Shown here: positions 26,093 to 35,105 of the stretch, one piece after another
Layout: the number at the start of each line of letters is the position of its first letter
How positions within the stretch are numbered: the stretch's first letter is position 1
Source: an uncultured Bacteroidales bacterium
Lineage (GTDB): Bacteria > Bacteroidota > Bacteroidia > Bacteroidales > UBA932
Direction: 5' to 3'
Length of the DNA stretch: 64,000 bases
NCBI GenBank assembly: GCA_910585445.1
Contig: CAJUEK010000001.1
Span: 67,359-131,358, forward strand
The notes under the pieces: model-generated
Databases searched by the model: none
What the model was told of the DNA's origin: nothing
What the model saw: only the letters and a program-made list of their open reading frames with translations
Program-made: the position numbers and the translations under genes

Positions 26093-26959
26093 ATGCAAAC
26101 GTTTAAACCCGCATTGTGTATAATTGCCCTCATCACAATGCAGGTTTGCGCAGAGGCGCAGGCAATCAGGGCGGCATATAAGTTTTATTATAAGAAAGAC
26201 ATTACGGAAAAGGGATATTATGTGGAGCCGGACATGATGCTGGACTATGACGGCAGGACTGCGGCATTTTATTCGGATGCCTCATATCATAGGGACTCTC
26301 TTTCTGTACTGGCTTTTGACAACAACGGGAATATAAAGGACAATGATGCTTACGGGCAGATTTTCAATTACAGGACAGGAGCGTCTTCTGATTTGGTCCT
26401 GATAGATTTCGAAAAAAAATCTTTTGAAGTCAATTATCAAGAAGTGACCGCATACATACTTGGGAAAAGCGACAACTTGGAGATGCCCCAATGGGAACTG
26501 CACGACACCACCACAACCTCAACACTCGGTTATGAAGTCAAGATGACAACAGCTGACTATCTGGGAAGAAAGTGGAGCGTCTGGTACACCGAGGAAATCC
26601 CTGTTCCGGCAGGACCGTGGCTGCTGTGGGGAGCACCGGGACTGATAGTGTACGCCAGGGACTCCGAGAACATTTTCACATTCAAACTGCTGAACGTCGA
26701 CCTGCTGGATGCGCCGACAAGGTATGATAATCTGAAAAAACACTACCACGACAGACAGCCACATATGCGTTATTATTCGTATAACCTGAAAAACGCAGAA
26801 AACATTCACAACAGAGCCAAAAGAGACACAAAATTCAATGATGAATTATCCGGCACGCACTTGTCAGATTCATATGTTGTAAACAAAAACGGGGAAAAAG
26901 AAATGTTTCCCTCCACCAGATCTTATATACCGCTGATAGCAGAAGCCTACTGGAAATAA
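26093..26959 (+). CDS. GLPGLI family secreted protein, array copy 2
   Basis: 288 residues. Signal peptide ALCIIALITMQVCAEAQA, then the array-conserved AYKFYYKKDITEKGYYVEPD and the motif LWGAPGLI. The first 90 residues are almost identical to copy 4 also at DNA level, whereas the middle (about 95-125) and the last 60 residues differ strongly. It lies 6 bp after small protein 1. Function unknown; co-expression with the small protein suggests a shared envelope role. Confidence 0.85.
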   Translation: MQTFKPALCIIALITMQVCAEAQAIRAAYKFYYKKDITEKGYYVEPDMMLDYDGRTAAFYSDASYHRDSLSVLAFDNNGNIKDNDAYGQIFNYRTGASSDLVLIDFEKKSFEVNYQEVTAYILGKSDNLEMPQWELHDTTTTSTLGYEVKMTTADYLGRKWSVWYTEEIPVPAGPWLLWGAPGLIVYARDSENIFTFKLLNVDLLDAPTRYDNLKKHYHDRQPHMRYYSYNLKNAENIHNRAKRDTKFNDELSGTHLSDSYVVNKNGEKEMFPSTRSYIPLIAEAYWK

Positions 26960-27006
26960 CCGATTGGTTCTCATATTATAAATTACTCACTTAATATCTG
27001 AGTATT

Positions 27007-27246
27007 ATGAAAACAAAACTCATCATTTTTGCAGCCGTCCTTTTGGCAACGACAGGAATCGCCTTTGCAGCGATACATCACTATGGATTCATTCTCAGTT
27101 GCGGGAAAGAGGCCTATTATTGGGCTGATCATGAGCTCAGTTCTACGGAACTTCTCAAAATCACTAATCAACTTGAAAATGAGCACTGCACCAAGAAAAC
27201 AATCGATAACAACGAGCCTCTTCTGGAAGATGTCAATCGCCCATAA
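27007..27246 (+). CDS. Small secreted two-cysteine protein, array member 2
   Basis: 79 residues: signal peptide MKTKLIIFAAVLLATTGIAF, then AAIHHYGFILSCGKEAYYWA, a conserved STELLKIT segment and the second cysteine exactly 28 residues after the first. It ends EPLLEDVNRP, similar to member 3. The two cysteines could form a disulfide after export (inference). It precedes GLPGLI copy 3 by 9 bp. It is the most diverged member, both in coding and in the 47-bp upstream gap. Confidence 0.75.
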   Translation: MKTKLIIFAAVLLATTGIAFAAIHHYGFILSCGKEAYYWADHELSSTELLKITNQLENEHCTKKTIDNNEPLLEDVNRP

Positions 27247-27255
27247 CACACTTCA

Positions 27256-28122
27256 ATGAAAACGACAAAACCTGCATTGTGCATCATAGCCCTGGTCGCG
27301 ATGCAGGTCTGTGCCGAAGCGCAGGCAATCAGGGCGGCATATAAGTTTTACTATAAGACGGATGTGACGGAGAAGGGATACTATGTGGAGCCGGACATGA
27401 TGCTGGACTATGACGGCAGGACTGCAGCATTCTATTCCGACGCCACATATCATAGGGACTCACTCAAATCATTAGCTTTTGACAACAACGGCAGTATTCA
27501 AAACCATGATGCCTATGGGCAGTTATCTGATTTTCGTTCAGGAGCGACACATGATATGGCTTTCATTGATTTTGAGAACAATTCATTTGAATTAATGTAC
27601 AAAGAGTACACAGTTCATATCATCAGTAATGCCGAAAACTTGGAAACACCGCACTGGAAACTGCATGACACGACTACGACCTCCACTCTCGGCTATGAAG
27701 TCAAGATGGCAACTGCGGATTTAATGGGAAGAGAATGGACCATATGGTACACCGAGGAAGTTCCCGTGCCCGCCGGGCCGTGGCTACTTTGGGGAGCACT
27801 GGGCCTGATAGTGCACGCCAAAGATTCTGAAGGCATTTTCATTTTTAAATTACTGAACATTGATATGACAGATGCCCCCACAAGATACAGTAATCTTAAA
27901 AAATATTTTTACAAAACCGAGGGACTGTGGAAATATTACACTTATGACCTCAAAAAAGCAGAAAGAATTCACAACCAGGCCAAAAGAGATTATTACTACC
28001 TTGAAGAACTTGCAGATGACAAACTTACCGATTCATATTCTATTGACCAACACGGAAACATAGAAACATTACCAGCAACGCATCCTCATATACCGCTGAT
28101 TGCCGAGGATTACTGGAAATAA
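27256..28122 (+). CDS. GLPGLI family secreted protein, array copy 3
   Basis: 288 residues; signal peptide ALCIIALVAMQVCAEAQA, conserved VEPDMMLDYDGRTAAFYSDA, and a variant motif LWGALGLI in place of GAPGLI. The middle segment (SDFRSGATHDMAFIDFENNS) is unlike its neighbours. The last third (LKKYFYKTEGLWKYYTYDLKKAERIHNQ) is close to copy 4. The loss of the motif proline is noteworthy, because GLPGLI gives the family its name. Confidence 0.83.
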   Translation: MKTTKPALCIIALVAMQVCAEAQAIRAAYKFYYKTDVTEKGYYVEPDMMLDYDGRTAAFYSDATYHRDSLKSLAFDNNGSIQNHDAYGQLSDFRSGATHDMAFIDFENNSFELMYKEYTVHIISNAENLETPHWKLHDTTTTSTLGYEVKMATADLMGREWTIWYTEEVPVPAGPWLLWGALGLIVHAKDSEGIFIFKLLNIDMTDAPTRYSNLKKYFYKTEGLWKYYTYDLKKAERIHNQAKRDYYYLEELADDKLTDSYSIDQHGNIETLPATHPHIPLIAEDYWK

Positions 28123-28166
28123 TACTATTCAAACGCAATAATCCACAACCACTTAATTATAACATT

Positions 28167-28418
28167 ATGAAAAAGAAATTCATCATTATCTCTGCCGCTC
28201 TTATGGCAGCTGCCGGTATCGCTGTTGCTGCAGAATACCATTACGGATTTATCCTCAGTTGCGGGAAAACCGAATACTACACCTCAACTCGTCCACTCAC
28301 TGACACTGAACTTGCAGAACGAACTGAGTTCTACGAAAATACCAAATGTTCTAAAATAACTGCCGACAAACAAGTTGACGACAGGGAAGACCTGCTTAAG
28401 GACACAAATCATCCATAA
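28167..28418 (+). CDS. Small secreted two-cysteine protein, array member 3
   Basis: 83 residues: signal peptide MKKKFIIISAALMAAAGIAV, YHYGFILSCGKTEYYTSTRP, LTDTELAERTEFYENTKC (28 residues between the cysteines), and an acidic C-terminus ending REDLLKDTNHP. Signal peptide and motif are nearly identical to member 1 in DNA as well, while the region after the motif differs. 9 bp before GLPGLI copy 4. Confidence 0.75.
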   Translation: MKKKFIIISAALMAAAGIAVAAEYHYGFILSCGKTEYYTSTRPLTDTELAERTEFYENTKCSKITADKQVDDREDLLKDTNHP

Positions 28419-28427
28419 CAAACTGCC

Positions 28428-29294
28428 ATGAGAATGACAAAACCTGCATTGTGTATAATTGCCCTCATCACAATGCAGGTTTGTGCAGAGGCACAGGCAA
28501 TCAGGGCGGCATATAAGTTTTATTATAAGAAAGACATTACGGAAAAGGGATATTATGTGGAGCCGGACATGATGCTGGACTATGACGGCAGGACTGCGGC
28601 ATTTTATTCGGATGCCTCATATCATCGGGACTCTCTTTCTGCACTGGCTTTTGACAACAACGGAAACATACAAGACCAAAATGCCTATGATCAGATATTC
28701 AATTACAGGCAGAATGCAACGCAAGACATCACATTGATAGATTTCGGACACAGATCATTCGAAATCGGCTATCATGACCTCACCGTCCATATCATCGGGA
28801 AAAGCGACAATTTGGAAATGCCTCAATGGGAACTGCATGACACAACAACGACCTCCGCTCTCGGCTATGAAGTCAAGATGGCAACTGCCGATTTCATGGG
28901 AAGGAAGTGGATAGTCTGGTACACTGAGGAAATCCCTGTTCCGGCCGGACCGTGGCTGCTGTGGGGTACCCCAGGACTCATAGTTCACGCGAAAGATTCC
29001 GAAGACATTTTCACATTCAAGATGCTTAATGTAGATATGCCGGATACACCTATAAGATACAATAATTTGAAAAAATATTTTTACAGAACCGAGGGACGGT
29101 GGAAATATTACACCTATGACCTCAAAAAAGCAGAAAAAATTCACAACAAATCCAAAAGAGACTACGACTATCTTTTCGAATTAGCCGACGCAAAGACGTC
29201 AAATGCATATTTTGTTGACAAGGATGGAAATGTGGAAGCCTTCGAAACAAAGAATCCACATATCCCGCTGATAGCAGAAGAGTATTGGAAATAA
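28428..29294 (+). CDS. GLPGLI family secreted protein, array copy 4
   Basis: 288 residues; start MRMTKPALCIIALITMQVCA. Conserved first third as in copy 2, motif LWGTPGLI, and a C-terminal third resembling copy 3 (LKKYFYRTEGRWKYYTYDLKKAEKIH). So copy 4 looks like a mosaic of copies 2 and 3. Only 21 bp separate it from the start of the downstream receptor-like gene, suggesting one transcript. Confidence 0.85.
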   Translation: MRMTKPALCIIALITMQVCAEAQAIRAAYKFYYKKDITEKGYYVEPDMMLDYDGRTAAFYSDASYHRDSLSALAFDNNGNIQDQNAYDQIFNYRQNATQDITLIDFGHRSFEIGYHDLTVHIIGKSDNLEMPQWELHDTTTTSALGYEVKMATADFMGRKWIVWYTEEIPVPAGPWLLWGTPGLIVHAKDSEDIFTFKMLNVDMPDTPIRYNNLKKYFYRTEGRWKYYTYDLKKAEKIHNKSKRDYDYLFELADAKTSNAYFVDKDGNVEAFETKNPHIPLIAEEYWK

Positions 29295-29315
29295 ACAACC
29301 CGCCGAACTTAAGTC

Positions 29316-31940
29316 ATGGGCAGAAGGACAAAAAGCATATTATGCCTGGCAGTTTACTGCTTTATCGCAGCATTTGTGATTCCGTGCGCCGCACAGGAAA
29401 AAGGGCGGTGTGTTGTGGAGGGAACGGTGCTTTGTGCAGAAACGGACACTCCGATAGCAGGCGCCTTCGTCAGTTTCATCAAAGACAACAAGATAGTGGC
29501 AAGCTGCCTGTGTGACGGGGACGGCGCTTTCAGCATGTCATTCATCAATGGGGCTCCCGATGCAGTATCCGCATCAATGCTCGGCTACGCACCGGCCAAA
29601 ACCCAGGCACGGCAGGGCGGCAGGATGACCATAAGGCTGAAAGAGAAAAAACTCAGCATCAAAGCCTCAACAGTGACATCCAGCGTCATTGAGCACAAGG
29701 GCGACACGACCTCATACAGTGCCGGGGCTTTCCGTGACCAAAAGGACATGACCGTTGCCGATATACTGAAAAAAATACCGGGACTGACGGTAACCCGGTC
29801 CGGAACCATACTCCACAACGGCGAATCAATTACAAAATTCTATGTCGAGGGCCTGGACCTCATGGGAGGAAGATACGGCAGCATTACAAACAATCTTTCG
29901 GCCGATGACATAGCAAAGGTGGAAGTATATCGCAACCACCAGCCAATCAAAGCACTCAGAGGCATATCACACACCGGAAAAAGCGCCGTCAACATAGTCC
30001 TGAAAGAAAGTTCCAAAAACACATGGCTGTTCAACGGAGACCTGACGGCCGGAGCGCCACCATTGCCGCTGTTTGAAGCCAAAGCTCTCGTCACCCGTTT
30101 TTCGGGCCAGAGCCAGGACCTTTATATGCTGAAAGGAAACAATACCGGAGTGGACATAATGAAAGAAATCCGCGAGCAGGCATATTTCGGAAAAACAGGA
30201 GCCTTCCTCGTTACGCCAGGCGAGATTGACAATGACATGCGCAGCGAGCTCACTCCCATGAGAAGCACTCTGGAACTGCCACAGGAATTCTGGTACGACA
30301 ACATTACCGGCATCGGCTCATTCAATCATCTCCACAAGACAGGCCCGGAATCCCAGCTGCGGACATCTGCACAGATAGCGGCGGAGAAATTCTCAAACGA
30401 GTCATACAGCAGAGAGAGCATAAGTTTTGACGATGCCCCAGAACTTGTCATTGAAGAAAACAAGACCGCCGGCGACATGCGCTATTACTTCAATGCAGCT
30501 GCAGATTACGAGAAAAACGCCTCCAAAAACTTCCTGTCCAACAACCTGAGCGTTTCCGGACAACTGGTCAAAGGCGTGAACTCAACGGCAAGGGGCACTG
30601 CCACATCAGCACAGCAATACAATCTTCCGTCACTGAAAGTTGAGAATTACCTGAAAACAACAACCGCCCTGAAAAACCGCAAGGCACTGGATTTCACAAG
30701 CAAGACTACTTTTACGGCAAGCGCACACTCTACCTCTTTCCGGAGCGAAGCGGCAGACATCGGGCAGACCCTCAACGGCCTTGGATTCCGCACTAACAAC
30801 AATCTTTCATACAAATTCAGGGCTGGCAATGTCGGCTTTACCTCATATGCGGGAATAAATCTGGAACACATACGCAGGGAAAGCATACTTGAAATACCTT
30901 ACGAACTGGACTGGGTCAAATATGAGGATTTCAGTGCAACCTCCGTCATGCCGTCCGCCAGCCTTAACGCCACATACACCAAAGGCGGAGCAAGCCTGGG
31001 TGCAAGCATGCACGCCACTCTGAACATGATATTCACCCCTGACTACGGCAACAGGATTTTCCCGGACCTCTCGCCAGAGATTCATTACAGGCAGAAGCTC
31101 GGCCAAAGCTTTAACTTGGGAGCGAATGCAAGGTACAGCCGCAGGGGCTCTGAGGCAATCAAAATGTCAAAGGCAGTCATAATGAAATCGTACAGGTCAG
31201 CCCAGAGTTCAGAAGGCATGGCAACTTCCGACAATGTCACGGCAGACATATATGTCAAGTACTCAAACACTCCGGCAATGCTTTTCATGACACTTTCCGG
31301 GAACTTTTCATATCTGCACAACGACATGACCAATTCAAACATATACAATGACATTTTCGTGCTGTCGTCTTTGGTCGCGTCTCCCGTTTCAAACCGCAGC
31401 TGGGGCGTAAAAGGAAGCATAAGCAAGTATTTCGGCATCAAGGCCTTCTTTACGGAACTTTCCGGTGGCTATGACAGGAGCGCATCGGGAGAGTTTTTGC
31501 AGGAAAAATATTTCACCTATTCTTCCGAACAGGCCTTTGCATCCCTGAAAGCGCGCACCTCAGCCCTTGCCTGGCTGTCAGCTGAAATTTCCGCAGACTA
31601 CACCTTTGACAGGATGGTAGGAAACAGCTCTTCCGGCAGGCACTCCGTCATTTCAAAAATGGATTTGTCAGTGACTCCTGTCAAACCGCTGCTCATATCG
31701 TTCAAAGCCGATTATTTCTGGTGGGCTAGCACTTCGCAACAGCTGGCAATCTCGAATGTCCCTATATTGAAATTGTACGCGGCATGGAAATTCAAGAAAT
31801 TCAGCATCTTCGCCGAATGCAGGAACCTGCTGGGTGCCAACGAGTTCAAGAAAGAGAGCTTTAATCCTCATGAGACCGTAAGCCATGTTTTCCATTTGCG
31901 CGGACGGGAGTATCTGGCCGGAATAAGAATGTCTTTGTAA
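29316..31940 (+). CDS. TonB-dependent-receptor-like outer-membrane barrel with carboxypeptidase-regulatory-like domain
   Basis: 874 residues. Signal peptide (CLAVYCFIAAFVIPCAAQ), an N-terminal carboxypeptidase-regulatory-like beta domain (about 35-105: VVEGTVLCAETDTPIAGAFV), a plug-like domain (VADILKKIPGLTVTRSGTIL, FYVEGLDLMGGRYGSITNNL) and a long beta-barrel ending in REYLAGIRMSL with an aromatic-poor last strand. I see no clear TonB box. The family often lies next to GLPGLI genes, and here it closes the array. Probably the outer-membrane partner of the array products; substrate unknown. Confidence 0.85.
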   Translation: MGRRTKSILCLAVYCFIAAFVIPCAAQEKGRCVVEGTVLCAETDTPIAGAFVSFIKDNKIVASCLCDGDGAFSMSFINGAPDAVSASMLGYAPAKTQARQGGRMTIRLKEKKLSIKASTVTSSVIEHKGDTTSYSAGAFRDQKDMTVADILKKIPGLTVTRSGTILHNGESITKFYVEGLDLMGGRYGSITNNLSADDIAKVEVYRNHQPIKALRGISHTGKSAVNIVLKESSKNTWLFNGDLTAGAPPLPLFEAKALVTRFSGQSQDLYMLKGNNTGVDIMKEIREQAYFGKTGAFLVTPGEIDNDMRSELTPMRSTLELPQEFWYDNITGIGSFNHLHKTGPESQLRTSAQIAAEKFSNESYSRESISFDDAPELVIEENKTAGDMRYYFNAAADYEKNASKNFLSNNLSVSGQLVKGVNSTARGTATSAQQYNLPSLKVENYLKTTTALKNRKALDFTSKTTFTASAHSTSFRSEAADIGQTLNGLGFRTNNNLSYKFRAGNVGFTSYAGINLEHIRRESILEIPYELDWVKYEDFSATSVMPSASLNATYTKGGASLGASMHATLNMIFTPDYGNRIFPDLSPEIHYRQKLGQSFNLGANARYSRRGSEAIKMSKAVIMKSYRSAQSSEGMATSDNVTADIYVKYSNTPAMLFMTLSGNFSYLHNDMTNSNIYNDIFVLSSLVASPVSNRSWGVKGSISKYFGIKAFFTELSGGYDRSASGEFLQEKYFTYSSEQAFASLKARTSALAWLSAEISADYTFDRMVGNSSSGRHSVISKMDLSVTPVKPLLISFKADYFWWASTSQQLAISNVPILKLYAAWKFKKFSIFAECRNLLGANEFKKESFNPHETVSHVFHLRGREYLAGIRMSL

Positions 31941-31980
31941 GAGAGTTATAAGACCCATATTCCAAAAATATCGTCAAACG

Positions 31981-32012
31981 TTTCGGCTTGTCGAATAATC
32001 TTGATAAATTTG
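31981..32012 (+). promoter_or_regulatory. Predicted mutS2 promoter
   Basis: TTTC (31981-31984), a 20-bp spacer and a perfect -7 box TAAATTTG (32005-32012). One mismatch in the -33 box. Transcription would start near 32019, some 60-90 nt upstream of the possible mutS2 starts. Confidence 0.5.
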
Positions 32013-32111
32013 CAGGATAAGTCAACGGGAAAACGCATCTGATATTGCGGCATTTACCCATAGACTGTCTCACAAGAGAAATTGAGTTTTATAAATTGGG
32101 GAGGGACCGAT

Positions 32112-34661
32112 TTGGAAGACAACAGGACGCAGATTGACACAAGATTAGAGCAGAAGCTGGGCTTCGACCGCATAAGAAAAATAATCTCCGACAGATGTTC
32201 CACTGCCTATGCAGCCGGACGCACTGCCACGGAGACATTCTCCACTGACGTAAGACAGATACGCAAAAGGCTTCTTCTTACCGATGAGATGCGCCTTATC
32301 ATGATGTTCGAGGACAGCTTCCCGTCAGGTGGCTTCATCGACTGCATCGACTTCCTCAAGCCTCTCGAAAGGAGTTCCTCCGCAATAGACCTCATTTCCC
32401 TCAGAAAGCTCAAGACCATGCTTGAGACTCTGAGCAAAGTCATCTCATTCTTTGAAGGAGTAAAAGACGAGGTATATCCTAACCTCAAGCGCATGAGCTC
32501 CCCCATTCTATCATTTCCGCTGGTCCAGAAACGCATTGACTCGATTCTGGACAGATACGGGGAAGTGAAGGACACGGCATCTGACGAGCTGTATGAGATA
32601 AGACGCTCACTGCATGAAAAGGAAGGCGCCATATCCAGAAGGATAAGCGCTATACTGAAAAGGGCCCAGGCGGAAGGCATCGTTGACACTGATGCGGGAG
32701 TGTCTGTGAGAGACGGCAAGATGCTCATCCCAGTCAGCGCGGCGCACAAGAAGAAAATCCCGGGATTCATTTATGACGAATCCGCATCAGGAAAGACAGC
32801 CTTCATAGAGCCTGCTGAAGTTGTGGAACTGGACAACCAGATAAAGGAGCTGCGTTTTTCAGAGCAGAGGGAGATTCTCCGCATCCTGCTGGAATTCACC
32901 GATTTCCTCAGAGAATATATACCGGACCTGCTGGAGGCTGCACGCTATCTCGGGGAGATAGACTTTCTGATGGCCAAGGCACAGGTATCCCTGGATTTCA
33001 TAGCCGGAATGCCCGTGATTTCAGACAACGGGGAGATGAATCTGCGCAAGGCAAGGCATCCGCTTCTGGAAAGGGCCCTTAAAAAAGAAAAGAAAGAGAT
33101 AGTGCCCCTCACTGCCACACTCACGCCGCAGAAACATATCCTGCTGATTTCCGGCCCGAATGCAGGCGGCAAATCCGTCTGTCTAAAAACTGTAGGCCTG
33201 CTTCAGTATATGTTCCAGTGGGGCATGCTCATACCGACATCCGAGACGTCGGAGATGCTGATTTTCGACAGGGTAATGGTAGACATAGGAGACGACCAGT
33301 CAATCGACAATGACCTCAGTACATACAGCTCTTTCCTTTCAAACATGAGGGAAATGCTCCAGAAGGCAGACTCAAGGACACTTGTCCTGATTGACGAGTT
33401 CGGTTCGGGTACTGAGCCGGCTGCGGGAGGAGCGATTGCGGAAGCGATACTCGGAGAGTTCGACAAGAGAGGAGTATATGGAATCATCACGACCCACTAC
33501 ACCAACCTGAAACTGTATGCATCAGCTGACACCGGAGTCGCAAACGGGGCCATGATGTTCGATGTGAAGAATATCGCTCCGATGTTCAAGCTTGAGATGG
33601 GGCTGCCGGGCAACTCATTCGCATTTGAGCTTGCACGCAAGATGGGTCTGCCTGAGGCTATAATAAAAGATGCTGAGGCCCGTGCCGGTGAAGAGTTCGT
33701 CGGAATCGAAAGGAATCTGCGCAAGATAGCCCGCAACAGGAAGGCTCTCGACGAAAAGCTCGAGCGTATAAAGAACACAGACAGGACTCTGGAGAACATC
33801 ACTGACAAGTATCAGAAAGAGCTGCAGCAAATCCGTCAGATGAAAAAGGAAATCCTCGACCAGGCCAAGAAAGAGGCCGAGGAGATAATCAAGGGAGCCA
33901 ACAGGCAGGTTGAGAACACCATCCGCACGATAAAGGAGTCCCAGGCCGAGAAGGAGACCACGCAGGAAGCCCGCAAGGAACTGTATGACTTCATGTCCGT
34001 GCTTGCGGCAAGAAAGGAGAAAGAGAAGAAGGAGAAGGAGGACTATATTGAGCGCAAGATAAAGCAGCTTGACCAGCGCAAGGAACGCCAGAAGAAGAGG
34101 AAGGAGCAGCGCGCAGATGACAATGCGCAGAAGGAAATGGCCGAAAGGCAGGCTGAGATGGAAAGGCTTGAGGCCTTCAGGTCGGCTCCGCTGAAAGTCG
34201 GCGAAAAAGTGCGCGTAAAGGGCAACGGGCTTGTGGGTGAAGTGACCAAGGTTTCCGCAAAGGCTGTCGTGGTGATCATCGGGAACATAAGCAGCAAGAT
34301 GCCGCATGACAAGGTGGAGCGCATCACTTCCAATGAGTTCAAGAGCGCAGTGAAAGAGACTTCCGCACCGGTATCGTCCGTAAAAATAGACTCCGCCATC
34401 ACTGAGCGCAAACTGAATTTCAGCACTGAGCTTGATGTGAGGGGAGAAAGGCTGAATGACGCGATGGAAAAGGTGATGAGGTATGTGGATGATGCCATAA
34501 TGCTCGGAATATCAAGCGTAAGAATCATACACGGCAAGGGTACGGGTGTCCTCCGGGACGAGCTGCAGAAATTCCTGCGCACAGTTCCCGGAGTTGCAGG
34601 AGTAAGGGACGAGCATATACAGTTCGGTGGCACAGGAGTGACTATAGTAACATTTGACTAA
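32112..34661 (+). CDS. mutS2: MutS2 ATPase with Smr nuclease domain
   Basis: A MutS paralogue that in other bacteria limits recombination or rescues collided ribosomes. About 849 residues: helical core, ATPase with Walker A LLISGPNAGGKSVCLKTVGL, Walker B VLIDEFGSGTEPAAGG, a long charged coiled coil (about 520-690), a KOW-like segment (LKVGEKVRVKGNGLVGEV) and a C-terminal Smr domain (LDVRGERLNDAM ... IIHGKGTGVLRDEL). There is no ATG near the expected N-terminus; I choose TTG at 32112 (LEDNRTQIDTRLEQKLGFD), with TTG at 32082 as the alternative. Followed closely by a small lipoprotein gene. Confidence 0.92.
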   Translation: MEDNRTQIDTRLEQKLGFDRIRKIISDRCSTAYAAGRTATETFSTDVRQIRKRLLLTDEMRLIMMFEDSFPSGGFIDCIDFLKPLERSSSAIDLISLRKLKTMLETLSKVISFFEGVKDEVYPNLKRMSSPILSFPLVQKRIDSILDRYGEVKDTASDELYEIRRSLHEKEGAISRRISAILKRAQAEGIVDTDAGVSVRDGKMLIPVSAAHKKKIPGFIYDESASGKTAFIEPAEVVELDNQIKELRFSEQREILRILLEFTDFLREYIPDLLEAARYLGEIDFLMAKAQVSLDFIAGMPVISDNGEMNLRKARHPLLERALKKEKKEIVPLTATLTPQKHILLISGPNAGGKSVCLKTVGLLQYMFQWGMLIPTSETSEMLIFDRVMVDIGDDQSIDNDLSTYSSFLSNMREMLQKADSRTLVLIDEFGSGTEPAAGGAIAEAILGEFDKRGVYGIITTHYTNLKLYASADTGVANGAMMFDVKNIAPMFKLEMGLPGNSFAFELARKMGLPEAIIKDAEARAGEEFVGIERNLRKIARNRKALDEKLERIKNTDRTLENITDKYQKELQQIRQMKKEILDQAKKEAEEIIKGANRQVENTIRTIKESQAEKETTQEARKELYDFMSVLAARKEKEKKEKEDYIERKIKQLDQRKERQKKRKEQRADDNAQKEMAERQAEMERLEAFRSAPLKVGEKVRVKGNGLVGEVTKVSAKAVVVIIGNISSKMPHDKVERITSNEFKSAVKETSAPVSSVKIDSAITERKLNFSTELDVRGERLNDAMEKVMRYVDDAIMLGISSVRIIHGKGTGVLRDELQKFLRTVPGVAGVRDEHIQFGGTGVTIVTFD

Positions 34662-34670
34662 TCTGAAAAA

Positions 34671-35105
34671 ATGGGCAGAAGACTTATATATGCATTGATC
34701 GCATCCGCGGTTTTGCTGGCAGCAGGATACGGATGCACTGGAGGCGGGCAAAATGCCTCCACAGGACCTGAAGAGACGGTATCCGCATTCTATGGAGCAC
34801 TGGCTGAGGGACACTTTGACAAGGCATCCCGGCTTTGTGACACCTTGACGATGAGCGGATATATCGGACGGTATGCTTCCGAATGGGACAGGATGGCCAT
34901 GCAGGCCGACAGCTGCACATGCGCCATAGCATGCTCGATAATGACAAATATGAAAACTGTCATCGTGTCGTGCGGCAAGAAAGACGACAGGACAGAGGTG
35001 AGATATAGCCTGGAAGCATCCGGGTATCCGCAGAAGAACAAAAAGGCAGTGCTGAGGAAAGAGGAGGGAGAATGGAAGATAGAAGCGGTCACAGACGACA
35101 ATTAG
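34671..35105 (+). CDS. Small lipoprotein with DUF4878/NTF2-like domain
   Basis: 144 residues. N-terminal signal (LIYALIASAVLLAAGYGCTG) with a cysteine at the expected lipidation site, though the lipobox is imperfect. The rest, GPEETVSAFYGALAEGHFDK through VLRKEEGEWKIEAVTDDN, follows the pattern of small NTF2-like or DUF4878 proteins: a helix pair followed by a curved sheet ending in a W-K-I strand. Function unknown. It starts 9 bp after mutS2 and overlaps yraN by 34 bp. Confidence 0.65.
   Translation: MGRRLIYALIASAVLLAAGYGCTGGGQNASTGPEETVSAFYGALAEGHFDKASRLCDTLTMSGYIGRYASEWDRMAMQADSCTCAIACSIMTNMKTVIVSCGKKDDRTEVRYSLEASGYPQKNKKAVLRKEEGEWKIEAVTDDN

Larger units (their letters stand above)
25823..29294 (+). 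repeat. Three tandem units of [small two-Cys protein + GLPGLI protein]
   Basis: The small genes start at 25868, 27007 and 28167, a spacing of 1139 and 1160 bp. Units 1 and 3 are nearly identical across the upstream gap (shared AAACGCAATAATCCACAACC), the signal peptide of the small gene and the first 230 bases of the GLPGLI gene; unit 2 is more divergent. All GLPGLI genes are exactly 288 codons. This is a young tandem expansion, with partial homogenisation. Confidence 0.85.

Noticed and set aside
25823..29294. Repeats considered as CRISPR or transposon
   Set aside because: The repeat units are 1.1 kb and consist of intact coding genes; there are no short repeats with spacers and no transposase.
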